DNA of 64,000 bases from CAWGYQ01 sp963817395 (GTDB taxonomy: Bacteria; Acidobacteriota; Vicinamibacteria; Vicinamibacterales; CAVPJW01), in assembly GCA_963817395.1 (NCBI GenBank), contig CAWFOC010000002.1, positions 1 to 64,000 of the forward strand. Reading direction: 5' to 3'. Shown here piece after piece: positions 27,601 through 37,436 of this stretch. Made by a program: the position numbers and the translations under genes. Position 1 is the stretch's first letter. Each line of letters opens with the position of its first letter. The notes beneath the pieces were generated by a model. That model was not told where the DNA came from and did not search any database. It was given only the letters and a program-made list of their open reading frames with translations.

Positions 27601-27952
27601 CCTGGACGCGCGCAATCACGGCCTGAGGGTCGAGCGGCTTCAGCAGCACGTCGTCACATCCAAGCGATGCGATGCGCGCACGGTCGAGCGATTCGACGGC
27701 ACTGGCCAGCAAGACGACGGGAATGTGCCAGAGATCGGCGCGCTGCTTGACGAACGCGGCCACCTCGTAGCCATCTGCTCCCGGCATGTCGACGTCGGCC
27801 AGCACGATATCAGGCGCCTCCTGCCGTATGCGCTCAATGGCTGCCGCACCGTCGCTGACAGTGATGACGCGGACAGGCTCTCCAGCGAAGGTCAGCTGGA
27901 TCACGCGCTGTACGATGGCACTGTCGTCGGCCAGCAGCAGGGTGTGTGGCAT
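24650..27952 (-). CDS. valS: Response-regulator receiver domain fused to valyl-tRNA synthetase
   Basis: A single uninterrupted 1100-codon frame. Residues 1-122 form a complete receiver domain: acidic pair D9/D10, phospho-acceptor D53 (LADVDMPG), switch Ser84 and Lys105 (LLKPLDP). Residues 123-245 are a linker rich in Ala, Pro and Glu with amphipathic helices. From about 247 the sequence is a full ValS: HVGH at 295-298, WDDNGLPTE, tRNA-editing domain, KMSKS at 819-823 and anticodon domain. Its short C-terminus resembles the archaeal/actinobacterial ValS type. No ATG, GTG or TTG lies in frame within 40 codons before the ValS region, so either the fusion is real or an indel has joined two genes. 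It overlaps birA and follows the mutase small subunit by 41 bases, without a clear SD. Confidence 0.85.
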   Translation of the reverse strand: MPHTLLLADDSAIVQRVIQLTFAGEPVRVITVSDGAAAIERIRQEAPDIVLADVDMPGADGYEVAAFVKQRADLWHIPVVLLASAVESLDRARIASLGCDDVLLKPLDPQAVIARVQELLAGSLAAPTVSDADRVGPEVSSGESPEELFTRLEAAFARLEAPSAPNTAGRSTATSVAIRAVAEAAPLGSATPDDAVLIERIVERVLERLSERAIPGETAGAAHPRASTQVDATSAEPRQTSLAPRVPDKPALEGLEAKWRALWEADGTYRFDRSAARGDVYSIDTPPPTVSGSLHVGHVFSYTHTDIVARFQRMRGKVVFYPMGWDDNGLPTERRVQNYYGVRCDPSLPYDAGFAPPDKPGKPISISRPNFIELCARLTAEDEKAFEDLWRHLGLSVDWSMTYATIGRDAQRVSQLMFLRLLNRQLAYQIEAPTLWDVDFRTAVAQAELEDRELAGAYHRLRFACQDDGFVEVETTRPELVPACVALVAHPDDERYRSLIGREVVTPLFRATVPVRAHALADPEKGTGLAMICTFGDITDVTWWRELSLPVRAVIQPNGALGAVGWGSRGWESRDPAAAQQAYDQLAGLSAVKARARAVELLRESGDLIGEPRPITHHVKFYEKGDRPLEIVTSRQWFFRTIEFRDALLKRGAELVWHPEYMRARFDNWTNGLNGDWCVSRQRFFGVPFPVWYRVREDGAVNYDARLIPPESALPIDPSTDVPEGFTPADRGRPGGFVADPDVMDTWATSSVTPQIVCGWERDPDLFARTFPMNLRPQAHDIIRTWLFSTVLRSHLEANTLPWTHAAISGWVLDPDRKKMSKSKGNVVTPHALLDEHGSDGVRYWAARGGPGVDTAFEPGQMRVGRRLAIKLLNAGKFILSKPDPLGPVTMPIDRGMLTRLSGVIVDATDQLENYSYARALEVTEGFFWQLCDDYLELVKARRYGDHGAEAAGSANGALVVALGVVVRMLAPFLPFVTEEVWSWWQPGSVHKASWPTVQEIRGSIGHEDEADVMTLDTAALVLGEVRKRKSEEKRPLNTKVRRVAVRGDSSRLSALRKAEADVRAAGAIEALDLESGESFEIVEIQLVDPVAGGEPISSR

Positions 27953-27993
27953 CTTGGGGGTGGGTGGCGAAGAGAGCCCACAGCGGGCCGGGC

Positions 27994-28425
27994 TCAGCCG
28001 TGCTCCGAACGCGAGCGCGCGTTAGCCGCAACGAAATCGACGATGGTCTGCATCGGCGTGCCCGGCAGAAACACGGCAGCCACGCCTGCTTGCTTGAGCC
28101 TCGGAATGTCTACATCAGGGATGATCCCTCCGACGACGACCTGCACATCGTCGAGGCCCTTTTCGCGCAGCAGCTCCATGACACGCGGACAGATGTGATT
28201 GTGCGCGCCCGAGAGGATGGACAGTCCGATGACATCGGCGTCTTCCTGCAGCGCGGCCGCCACGATCTGCTCGGGTGTCTGGCGAAGCCCGGTGTAGATG
28301 ACCTCCATGCCCGCGTCGCGAAGCGCGCGGGCAATGACCTTGGCCCCGCGGTCATGACCGTCGAGACCGGGCTTGGCAATCACCACACGAATGCGCCGCA
28401 CGGGAGCGGCCGTGTCTTGTCTCAT
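27994..28425 (-). CDS. Cobalamin-binding small subunit of acyl-CoA mutase
   Basis: A 143-residue B12-binding domain from ATG 28425. It carries the lower-ligand motif GLDGHDRGAKV (DxHxxG), SILSGAH and the GGIIPDVD loop, the signature of methylmalonyl/isobutyryl-CoA mutase small subunits (McmA2/IcmB/HcmB type). It separates five bases after the large subunit stop, so both are made in equal amounts and form one enzyme. No reactivating GTPase (MeaB) is in the window. The substrate cannot be read from this subunit. Confidence 0.9.
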   Translation of the reverse strand: MRQDTAAPVRRIRVVIAKPGLDGHDRGAKVIARALRDAGMEVIYTGLRQTPEQIVAAALQEDADVIGLSILSGAHNHICPRVMELLREKGLDDVQVVVGGIIPDVDIPRLKQAGVAAVFLPGTPMQTIVDFVAANARSRSEHG

Positions 28426-28429
28426 CAAC

Positions 28430-30112
28430 CTATATGAGTGGCGGTTCCGTGTATTCCCCCCAGACATCCCGTAGCGCGTCGCACATTTCGCCCACGGTCG
28501 CGTACGCGCGCACGGCCTCGATCAGGGGACCCATCAGATTCGTGGTCGTTCCGGCGGCGAACCGGACCTGGTCGAGCGCCCGCGCGACATGCGCCGAGTC
28601 GCGACGTGCACGCAGGGTCTCGAGCCGTTCGAGTTGAATGTCGGCCGCCTGTTCATCGATATAGAGAATCGACACCGGCTCTTGATCGGCGGCCACGAAC
28701 TCATTGACGCCCACCACAATCTTCTCACGCCGCTCGACGGCCTGCTGGAATCGGTACGAGGCTTCCACGATCTCGCGCTGGGGGTAGCCGTTCTCAATGG
28801 CCTCCACCATGCCGCCCAGACGGTCGATCGTCGCGAAGTAGTCCAGAGTGCCGGCCTCCATGTCGTCCGTCAGTCGCTCGACGAAGTACGAGCCGCCGAG
28901 CGCATCCACGACCGCCGCGACACCCGTCTCATACGCGATGACTTGCTGCGTCCTGAGCGCGAGCGTCGCCGCCTCGGCGGTTGGCAGCGCCAGAGCCTCG
29001 TCGAGCGAATTGGTATGCAGCGAATTGGCCCCACCGAGCACGGCGGACAGCGCCTGCAGCGCGGTGCGAACGACATTGTTGTAGGGCTGCTGCGCCGTCA
29101 GGGACACGCCAGCGGTCTGTGCGTGGAAACGCAGCTTCCACGAACGCTCGTCCTGCGCGTCGAAACGCTCGCGCATCACCCGCGCCCACAGCCGGCGCGC
29201 CGCCCGGTATTTCGCGATTTCCTCGAAAAAGTCGCTGTGCGCGTTGAAGAAAAACGACATGCGCGGCACGAACACATCGACGTCGAGCCCCGCCTCAACG
29301 CCGTACTGGACGTATTCGATGCCGTTCCGGAGCGTGAACGCCAGCTCCTGCAGCGCCGTGGATCCCGCTTCGCGGATATGGTAGCCGCTCACCGAAATGG
29401 TGTTCCACCGTGGGACCTCGCGCGCGCAGAATTCGAACACGTCGGTGACGAGGCGCATCGACGGCCTCGGCGGATAGATAAATTCTTTCTGGGCAATGAA
29501 CTCCTTCAGGATGTCGTTCTGAATCGTGCCCGAGATCGTCCGCCAGTTCGCTCCCTGTCGCTCGGCCACCACCAGGTACATCGCCAGGACCATGGCGGCG
29601 GGAGAGTTGATGGTCATCGACGTCGTGATGTCGGCCAGGGAGATGCCGTCGAACAGCGTCTCCATGTCAGCGAGTGAGGTGACGCTGACGCCGCACTTCC
29701 CGACTTCGCCGAGCGACAGCTCGTGATCGGGGTCGCGCCCCATGAGCGTCGGCAAATCGAACGCCACGCTCAAACCGGTGCCGCCCTGTGCCAGCAACGC
29801 CTTGTAGCGCCGGTTGGTTTCCTCTGGCGTTCCGAATCCGGCAAACTGCCGCATCGTCCAGAGCTTTCCGGCGTAGCCTGTCGGGTGGATGCCACGCGTG
29901 TATGGAAATTGGCCTGGATTGGCGAGATCACGGCCGTAGTCGAGAGTGGCGACGTCTTCGTCGGAGTACAGCCGCTCGATCCGCTGGCCGGAGATCGTGG
30001 TGAATTCGGCGGCCCGCTCCGTGGTCTGCGCCAAGGCGGGCGCCAGCACCTCTCGCTCCCAACGCTCTTTCCTCGGCTTGGGCCGCTCGGCCAGTGTGCC
30101 CTTCATCGACAC
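28430..30112 (-). CDS. B12-dependent acyl-CoA mutase large subunit (methylmalonyl-, isobutyryl- or hydroxyisobutyryl-CoA type)
   Basis: A 560-residue TIM-barrel subunit without a B12 domain, the size of archaeal-type MCM, IcmA and HcmA large subunits. It contains PYTRGIHPTGY, SVAFDLPT, GTIQNDILKEFI and SGYHIREAG. Compared with P. shermanii methylmalonyl-CoA mutase, Tyr89 is kept (Tyr80 here) but the carboxylate-binding Arg207 aligns with Gln208 (EFIAQKEF). ICM and HCM also have Gln there, so the substrate may be isobutyryl-CoA-like. GTG 30112 abuts the amidohydrolase TGA (TGAGTG); in-frame ATG 30106 is an alternative. Translational coupling to the upstream gene is likely. Confidence 0.9.
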   Translation of the reverse strand: MSMKGTLAERPKPRKERWEREVLAPALAQTTERAAEFTTISGQRIERLYSDEDVATLDYGRDLANPGQFPYTRGIHPTGYAGKLWTMRQFAGFGTPEETNRRYKALLAQGGTGLSVAFDLPTLMGRDPDHELSLGEVGKCGVSVTSLADMETLFDGISLADITTSMTINSPAAMVLAMYLVVAERQGANWRTISGTIQNDILKEFIAQKEFIYPPRPSMRLVTDVFEFCAREVPRWNTISVSGYHIREAGSTALQELAFTLRNGIEYVQYGVEAGLDVDVFVPRMSFFFNAHSDFFEEIAKYRAARRLWARVMRERFDAQDERSWKLRFHAQTAGVSLTAQQPYNNVVRTALQALSAVLGGANSLHTNSLDEALALPTAEAATLALRTQQVIAYETGVAAVVDALGGSYFVERLTDDMEAGTLDYFATIDRLGGMVEAIENGYPQREIVEASYRFQQAVERREKIVVGVNEFVAADQEPVSILYIDEQAADIQLERLETLRARRDSAHVARALDQVRFAAGTTTNLMGPLIEAVRAYATVGEMCDALRDVWGEYTEPPLI

Positions 30113-31969
30113 TCAATTATAGGTGGCCGGTTGCCGACGTGAACCCTGGCTGGCGGGCGGCGCGGCCTGCTCGTAAACCACGCGTCCGCCGACGATCGTG
30201 TAGAGCACTCTGGCTTTCAGCAGCTCGCCCGGGCTCGACTTGCCAATCTCGATGAGATCGCGATCGAAGACGGCGACGTCGGCCAGCAATCCAGGAGCGA
30301 TCGATCCCTTGATGTGTTCCTCGAATGAGGCCCAGGCAGGCGCGCGCGTGTAGGCGTCAATGGCCTCCTCGATGGTCAGGCGTTGATCGGGGAACCAGCC
30401 GGACTGCGGTTCCCCATTGAGCGTCTGCCTGGAAACCGCCGCATAGAGTCCATAGACCGGACTCAAGAAATAGCGCGCCGCGTTCGTGCCCGGACTGTCG
30501 CTGCCGAAGATGAGCACAGCGCCAGCCTCCTTCAGCCTGCGAAACGCATAGGCACCCTTCGAACGCTCCTTGCCGATGCGCTCTTCCATCCAGCGCATGT
30601 CATCGGACACGTGATACGGGTTGACCTCTGCCACGAGCTTCAGGCGCCCGAACCGCTCGAAATCCTCCGGATGGACGACCTGGGCGTGAATGACGCGCCA
30701 GCGATGATCGGTCGATGCCATGTGGTGCTGGTTCAGGACACGCTCGTAGATGTCGAGGATGATGCGGACACCCTTGTCGCCAATCGCGTGAACGTGCGGA
30801 GGCAGACCGGTGGCGACTGAGGCGTCGATGAGCTTCTCCATATTACCGGGCGGAAACTGCGTATAGTGCTGCGACTCTTTCATCGAATCCCCGGCGCCGT
30901 TCTGCCCTTCCGGAAACATGATGTCGCGCAGCCATCCCTTGTTGGCGAGATCGTGATCGTAGGGGCGGAAGAACATCGCGCTGCTGTTCCCCATGATGCC
31001 GTCCACCCACGCCTTGTAGCCGATGTATCTGAGCCAGTCGTCTCCGAACCCGCGCGAGATCCCGAGTGCAGCCACGTGCGGGACGTTGTCGAGGGTCGGG
31101 CGCAACATGATGCGGGACGTCAGCTCACCACGGCGCGCCAGCTCCTGATACGCCAGGAGCTGCGGTCCCGACGTCAGGTCCTGCATCGTCGTCACACCGC
31201 CTTCGCGGGCTTCCTTCAACACGGCGCTCACTTGCACGAGCCGCTGTTCGAACGGAACGGCCGGGACGACGCGACGCACCAGATCGACGGCCGGGCCCTT
31301 TAGAATACCGGTGAGGCGGCCCGCTCCGTCCTTGACGATTTCCCCGCCGGCCGGACTCGCGGTGGCCGCGGTGACGCCAGCCAAATCAAGGGCCTTGGTG
31401 TTGGCCAGAAACACGGAGCGATCGAACCGATTGAGCAGAACGGGGTGCTCTGGCGTGACGGCATCGATGAGATCGCGCGACGGCGTAAACGGCCCGGCCG
31501 CGGTGCCGGCGCCGCTCGGCGACCCGGCCGAGCCCGCCGCCCACTGCTCGTATGCACCCCAGTCACCGCGCGTAATCCAGCTGCCCGCCGGCAGCCGGCC
31601 AACCGCAGCTCGTACGCGGTCGACGAACGCCGTGGGTTCGTGGACGTCGAGCAGGTTCACCCCAGTGAGCAGAGCCCCCGTCCCTTCGATGTGCACGTGA
31701 CTGTCGTTGAAGCCTGGCAGGGCAAAGGATCCTCTCAGATCGATCAGACGAGTGGCCGGGCGGGCGAGAGCCCGGATTTCGGCAGTCGTGCCGACAGCCG
31801 TTATCCGGTTGCCGGTCATGGCCAGCGCCTCGGCCCAGGGTTTTCGGGGATCCAGCGTGTACACGCGCCCGTTGACGAGCACCAGATCGGGCGGCAGCGT
31901 CGCCTGGGCTGTCATGAGCGCGGGCATGACGCACGCAGCGGCCAACAGCAGCATATGCAGCCTGCGCAT
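30113..31969 (-). CDS. Exported YtcJ-like amidohydrolase
   Basis: Metal-dependent hydrolase of the amidohydrolase superfamily (amidohydrolase 3/YtcJ), 618 residues from ATG 31969. That ATG has AAGGAGG 9 bases upstream; the longer frame to 32065 has no SD. A signal peptide (RRLHMLLLAAACVMPALMTAQA) implies the periplasm. Metal motif NDSHVHIEG, then HVHAIGDKGV, SDSPGTNAAR and the C-terminal beta sandwich (DVAVFDRDLIEI, YTIVGGRVVYE). The natural substrate is unknown; members cleave N-acyl or cyclic amides. It is the first gene of the operon that continues into the acyl-CoA mutase. A TGCTAACTT element lies at 32005-32013. Confidence 0.85.
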   Translation of the reverse strand: MRRLHMLLLAAACVMPALMTAQATLPPDLVLVNGRVYTLDPRKPWAEALAMTGNRITAVGTTAEIRALARPATRLIDLRGSFALPGFNDSHVHIEGTGALLTGVNLLDVHEPTAFVDRVRAAVGRLPAGSWITRGDWGAYEQWAAGSAGSPSGAGTAAGPFTPSRDLIDAVTPEHPVLLNRFDRSVFLANTKALDLAGVTAATASPAGGEIVKDGAGRLTGILKGPAVDLVRRVVPAVPFEQRLVQVSAVLKEAREGGVTTMQDLTSGPQLLAYQELARRGELTSRIMLRPTLDNVPHVAALGISRGFGDDWLRYIGYKAWVDGIMGNSSAMFFRPYDHDLANKGWLRDIMFPEGQNGAGDSMKESQHYTQFPPGNMEKLIDASVATGLPPHVHAIGDKGVRIILDIYERVLNQHHMASTDHRWRVIHAQVVHPEDFERFGRLKLVAEVNPYHVSDDMRWMEERIGKERSKGAYAFRRLKEAGAVLIFGSDSPGTNAARYFLSPVYGLYAAVSRQTLNGEPQSGWFPDQRLTIEEAIDAYTRAPAWASFEEHIKGSIAPGLLADVAVFDRDLIEIGKSSPGELLKARVLYTIVGGRVVYEQAAPPASQGSRRQPATYN

Positions 31970-32004
31970 CGTCGATGAACCTCCTTGAGCCGTAAGTCGC
32001 TGAA

Positions 32005-32013
32005 AAGTTAGCA
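32005..32013 (-). promoter_or_regulatory. Extended -10 promoter of the amidohydrolase/mutase/ValS operon
   Basis: The minus strand reads TGCTAACTT (TGC plus TAACTT) 36 bases before the ATG at 31969. The strong AAGGAGG lies inside the resulting leader. No -35 consensus is seen at the usual distance. If this is the only promoter, it drives about 11 kb of coding sequence. Confidence 0.45.
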
Positions 32014-32043
32014 CAAAATGGTCGTCTGCCACCGCGGCTCGCC

Positions 32044-32073
32044 TTGACTTCGTCTCCGGGGACACGCTACCCT
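32044..32073 (+). promoter_or_regulatory. Promoter of glutamate dehydrogenase
   Basis: TTGACT (32044-32049) and TACCCT (32068-32073) are separated by 18 bases, upstream of the dehydrogenase. The predicted transcript starts near 32080, between the promoter and the TTG 32093 start. It faces away from the amidohydrolase promoter, 31 bases away. Confidence 0.6.
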
Positions 32074-32092
32074 GCCCTGCCTTTGGTCCGGC

Positions 32093-33457
<1,365 letters not shown>

Positions 33458-33499
33458 GGCGCACCCCCCCACGCGCCCGTCCAATCGAGACTCCCTCGC

Positions 33500-34021
33500 T
33501 CAACCTGCTACGCCTCGGCAATGCGGAGCGGCCGGCTTGCGCCAGTTGTCACCAAGGATCTGAGTCAGGTGATGTTGGAGGTGGCCGACGTAGTCGGCCA
33601 TGAAATAGTCGAGAGTGGCTGAGGTGCTTTCGGGCACCGTCTGCCACGCAATCTGGTGCAGGTTGTGCCTCTCGCGGGCCTGCAGGCGGATGGAGTCGGG
33701 CACGGCGTCCATGACGCGCGCCAGCTGACGGTTGAACGCCGCCCAGAGCTCGATGAGCTCGACCCAGGGCGCCTGCTGGTACCGCTGAACGGTCACCCAA
33801 CGGTCCTGATCGTAGCCGGCGAAAATCAGGGTGTCCTGAAACTGTGCGCGGACGAAGCGCTGATGGTTGTTCGAAGCCGAGTCAATCAGATGGCCGACAA
33901 TCTCGCGCGGCGACCACTTGCCTGGCGCGGATGGCATGCGGCTAGCGTCATCGGCGATCGCCCGCAGGGCGGGAATGGCGTGTTCGATCGATTCGAGGAG
34001 GTCCTTGACGTAGGGCCGCAC
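33500..34021 (-). CDS. DinB-family (four-helix) protein
   Basis: A 173-residue DinB-like four-helix protein. The usual metal-binding histidines are visible in REIVGHLID and near the C-terminus (DYVGHLQHHLTQI), with a third possible ligand in the middle helix (ERHNLHQIAW). Family members include thiol-dependent transferases and unknown enzymes; the target here is unknown. It is 14 bases downstream of the VWFA gene on the same strand, so co-transcription is likely. It converges with glutamate dehydrogenase. Confidence 0.75.
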   Translation of the reverse strand: MRPYVKDLLESIEHAIPALRAIADDASRMPSAPGKWSPREIVGHLIDSASNNHQRFVRAQFQDTLIFAGYDQDRWVTVQRYQQAPWVELIELWAAFNRQLARVMDAVPDSIRLQARERHNLHQIAWQTVPESTSATLDYFMADYVGHLQHHLTQILGDNWRKPAAPHCRGVAG

Positions 34022-34035
34022 ATCGCCCCCGGCGG

Positions 34036-36178
34036 TCAGGTGCCCACGCGGACCGGAATGACTTCGGTGGCGGCTCCGTCCCCGTCCTTCGTGCTGATCT
34101 CGATCAGATAGTCCCCGGTTGCCAGACCGGCCAGCGGCAGATCCAGCTGGTGGGATCCCGGCGCCGGGCTGGTGAGCGGCAGCGGCGACATCGGTTGTCC
34201 CGCGCGATTCAACAATCGCGCGGTCGCCGGCGGGCGCGTGTCTCCCGGACCGTAGGTTTCGAAGCGGACCACGAGACGATCGGTCCGGCGAAAATCGCGC
34301 GACGCACTCGGCACGCTGTCCGCGCTCGCTATGAGACTTCGGTATTCGAGAGCATTGCGCGCCCGGAATACCCTCGGTGTGCTCAGCGCGACTTGCGGCG
34401 CGTTCAGATCGGGCACGGTGATCTCGGAGGTTGCCGTGTCGAGGACGCGCGCGGTGTTGCCTTCGACCACGAAGTTCAACTGAAGCCGGCCGGGATCGGC
34501 GTCAAACGTCACCTGGGACGGCCCACGTGTCGGCGAGGTGGCCGCACTCACTGGCGAGGTTGACGATGCCAGTGCGGCCGACGCATCGGCCGACGCGTAC
34601 GCCACTTCGGGAATCTTGCCGCGGAAGTACGGACGCTGCTGCCCCGCCGCGAGCAACGACACCCGCACGGCTTCCTCGCGCCGAACGCCCGGCACCGCAG
34701 GCGTCGGCTCCCAGACGAACGTGACCCGGGTCTTCCCCTGCTCACCACGGGCCATGCCAATCCACGTACGGACGGCTCGCGCTCCCTGTCCTGGCTCGGC
34801 GATCGAGCCGAGAGCGCGCGTCACGGCGGCGGGGGTCTCGCGCTTTGGCGCCACTGCCCGGGCCGTCTCCTCGGCGGTGAATGCCCAGTATCCCTTTCGT
34901 GCGCGAACCTGCACGCCGGGCCGTTTGACGCGTACGTCAATCTCGTGGAACTTGCCGTCCGCAGGCGCCTGCACGGAGTTGTAGCCGATCAGATAGTACG
35001 CGCTCGAATCTCTGGCCACCTGCCGCAGGCCCACCTCGAGGTCGTTGCGATCGACGATGGCGCGACCGTCTGTGTTGTCGGCGAGGATCCTGAGTGTGTC
35101 GCCCATTTGTCGAAGGGCGGACCGATCCGACTCCATCCCGACGTTCTGATCGATATCGAACTCACCGGCTGCGAGACCCCGCGGGTCCAGCGAGTAAATG
35201 GCCGTGTTGTTCCGGTTGGCGGCGTCGAACACGATTCTGAGGTCGCTCAACAGCTCGGTGTTCGCGAAGAAATTTATCGAATCGCCGCGCGGACCGTCGG
35301 AGGCGAAGGGATCGTTGTGGCTGGGATTGCCGAAACCAGGCAGCGCGGCCACCGGATCCCGCAATTGCGGGGGCAGCACGTTCGAGTAGCCCTCGCTCAC
35401 CAGGATCAGCGATTTTCGGCCCTCGCGCAGCGACCCGAGGCGTGTCACCAGGCCCTTGATCGCCGAGAGGGACACCTCGTTGCGGACGCGCTCGACGACC
35501 GATGCCGGATAGAACGCGTAGCGATTCTCGAAGTCGTTGCGGGGCGTGTAGTCGTACTTGCGGCCGGTGAACTGCGAGACGGCGCGCGCGATATTCTCGT
35601 GATTGCGCGAGAAGCGCATCTCGAGGAGCGAGGTGAGCGGGTACATGATCGCCACCATGTCGGTCGGCGCCAGCTGCGTCTGAATGAACCTCATCAGCGG
35701 GTCGCGCACCGACATGCTGTTGCCGAGCCGCACGTGGTAGTCGTCCAGAAAGATCGCGAACAGCCGTACGTCCTCACGCGCGGCTTCCCGTTCCTCATCG
35801 AAGTCCGAGCGGATCGCGCGCACCGGCTCGGCGCCCGGCTCGGGCATCCCGCCGACGCGGATGAACTTGAACGATTCGATGGCTTGCGGCTTCCCGTCCT
35901 CGGCCACCTGGAAGTCGTTCTGCGTCAGATCGACCACCGGGTTGCCGTCCCGATCGGTGACAATGACGTCCACGCGAACGAAGTTGATACCCGCGCGGAA
36001 CACGGGTGGCTGCTGCTCCTGGGACGTCGCGTCAGCCGGGCTGGGAGCCGCAGGCTCCTGAGGCGGAGGCGATGGGGGCTGAGACTGGCCCGCCTGCTGC
36101 CCGGCGACGAGCGCCGACTGAATGGCGCAGAGAAACAGCGTCGCGGCCAGAACGCAGAGAGCGCAGTGGCTGGGACAT
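34036..36178 (-). CDS. VWFA-related exported protein, N-terminal frameshift
   Basis: Large exported protein, about 713 residues. ATG 36178 starts MSQPLRS and, with one shift near 36150-36165, joins a hydrophobic signal sequence (CVLAATLFLCAIQSALVAG), then a Gln/Pro-rich linker. A von Willebrand A-like domain follows, typical of the Acidobacterial VWFA-related family (VDVIVTDRDGNPVVDLTQNDF, RLFAIFLDDYHV, LILVSEGYSN). A C-terminal adhesion-like part is rich in beta strands. The MIDAS residues are not fully clear. A TGCTATCAT element and AAGGTG lie upstream. Function is unknown; such genes are expanded in Acidobacteriota. The uncorrected open frame starts at GTG 36003. Confidence 0.8.
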
Positions 36179-36192
36179 GGGCGATCACCTTA

Positions 36193-36201
36193 ATGATAGC
36201 A
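36193..36201 (-). promoter_or_regulatory. Extended -10 promoter of the VWFA gene
   Basis: The minus strand reads TGCTATCAT (TGC plus TATCAT), 14 bases before the proposed ATG at 36178, with AAGGTG between. The intergenic gap to the divergent acyl-CoA dehydrogenase is only 45 bases. Confidence 0.5.
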
Positions 36202-36223
36202 TCGCCGGCTGGAGAGATTCGCC

Positions 36224-37392
36224 GTGACCGAAAACCCTGCCGGCCCAATGCTCCCGCTAACCCAGCTGGCCGACGACGAGATCCTGTTCCGGGACAGCGT
36301 GCAGGAGTTCGCCGAGCGCGACATTCGTCCGCTCGTCCGCGACATGGACGAGCAGGCCTACGTGCCGCGCGAGCTCGTCCGCAAGCTGTTCGACCTCGGA
36401 GTGATGGGCATCGAAATCCCCGAGACCTATGGGGGCGCCGGAGCGAGCTTCTTCCACGCCGTGCTGGCGGTCGAGATGCTCTCGCGGGTCGACCCATCCA
36501 TTGGCGTGCTGGTGGACGTCCAGAACACGCTGGTGGTCAATGCGCTCATGCGCTTCGGAAGCGATGGCTCTCAAGCGGCGCTATCTGCCGCGCCTCGCGA
36601 CGAACACCGTGGGCGCATACGCGCTGTCGGAAGCCGGTTCCGGTAGTGACGCCTTCGCACTCGCGACCCGCGCGACCGAGGACGCTCACGAGTACCGGCT
36701 GAGCGGCCGCAAGCTGTGGATTACGAACGCCAACGAAGCCGACGTCTTCATCGTGTTCGCGACGGTGAGTCCCGAAGCGGGCTACAAAGGCATCACGGCA
36801 TTCGTCGTGGAGCGGGAGTTCGAGGGCCTGCACGTCGGCAAGAAGGAAGACAAGCTCGGAATCCGGGCGAGCAGCACCTGCGAGTTGCTGCTCGAAGACT
36901 GCCGGGTTCCGACACACAACGTGCTGGGCGAGGTCGGCCGGGGCTACAAAGTCGCGATCGAAACACTGAACGAGGGACGCATCGGCATCGGCGCACAGAT
37001 GATCGGGTTGTCGCAGGGAGCGCTCGAACACGCCATCCGGTACACGAAGGAGCGCCGGCAGTTCGGCAAGGCCATCGCCGATTTTCAGGCCGTACAATTT
37101 CAGCTTGCCCGCGCCGCCACCGAGCTCGAAGCCGCACGTCTACTCGTCTACAACGCCGCACGCCTGCGCGATCGCGGCCTCCCCTTTCTGACGGCCGCCG
37201 CGATGTGCAAGTTGTATCTCCTCCGAGGCAGCCGAGCATGTGACATCTCTGGCGGTGCAACTCTTCGGCGGCTACGGCTACGTGAAGGACTATCCGGTGG
37301 AGAAGCTGTATCGCGACGCGAAGATCGGACAGATCTACGAGGGGACCTCGAACCTGCAGCTCCAGACGATCAGCAAGCAGATCCTGGCCTGA
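36224..37392 (+). CDS. Acyl-CoA dehydrogenase, two frameshifts
   Basis: FAD-dependent dehydrogenase of the first beta-oxidation step. Start GTG 36224 with GGAGAG upstream. The N-terminal helical domain (ILFRDSVQEFAERDI, YGGAGASFFH) continues after a shift near 36563 to YALSEAGSGSDAFAL and WITNANEADVFIVFA (FAD site). A second shift near 37215 restores VQLFGGYGYVKDYPVEKLYRD and the catalytic IYEGTSNLQ with its Glu. Corrected length is about 388 residues, normal. Chain-length class cannot be told. It faces the second acyl-CoA dehydrogenase tail to tail. Confidence 0.88.
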
Positions 37393-37436
37393 GCCGCGCC
37401 GGCGTCGATGGAGCGCCCTTCCCCGCTCCTGGCGCT

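Noticed and set aside
25979..28198. A 739-codon plus-strand frame opposite valS
   Set aside because: No recognisable domain and Arg/His-rich translation typical of high-GC shadow frames; valS and the receiver lie on the other strand.
30112..31969. Cobalamin riboswitch before the B12-dependent mutase
   Set aside because: The mutase start directly overlaps the upstream amidohydrolase stop (TGAGTG), leaving no room for a riboswitch; none seen before the amidohydrolase either.
36224..37392. Acyl-CoA dehydrogenase as a pseudogene
   Set aside because: Both frameshifts leave all family motifs intact, and neighbouring essential genes show the same kind of break, so error is more likely than decay.
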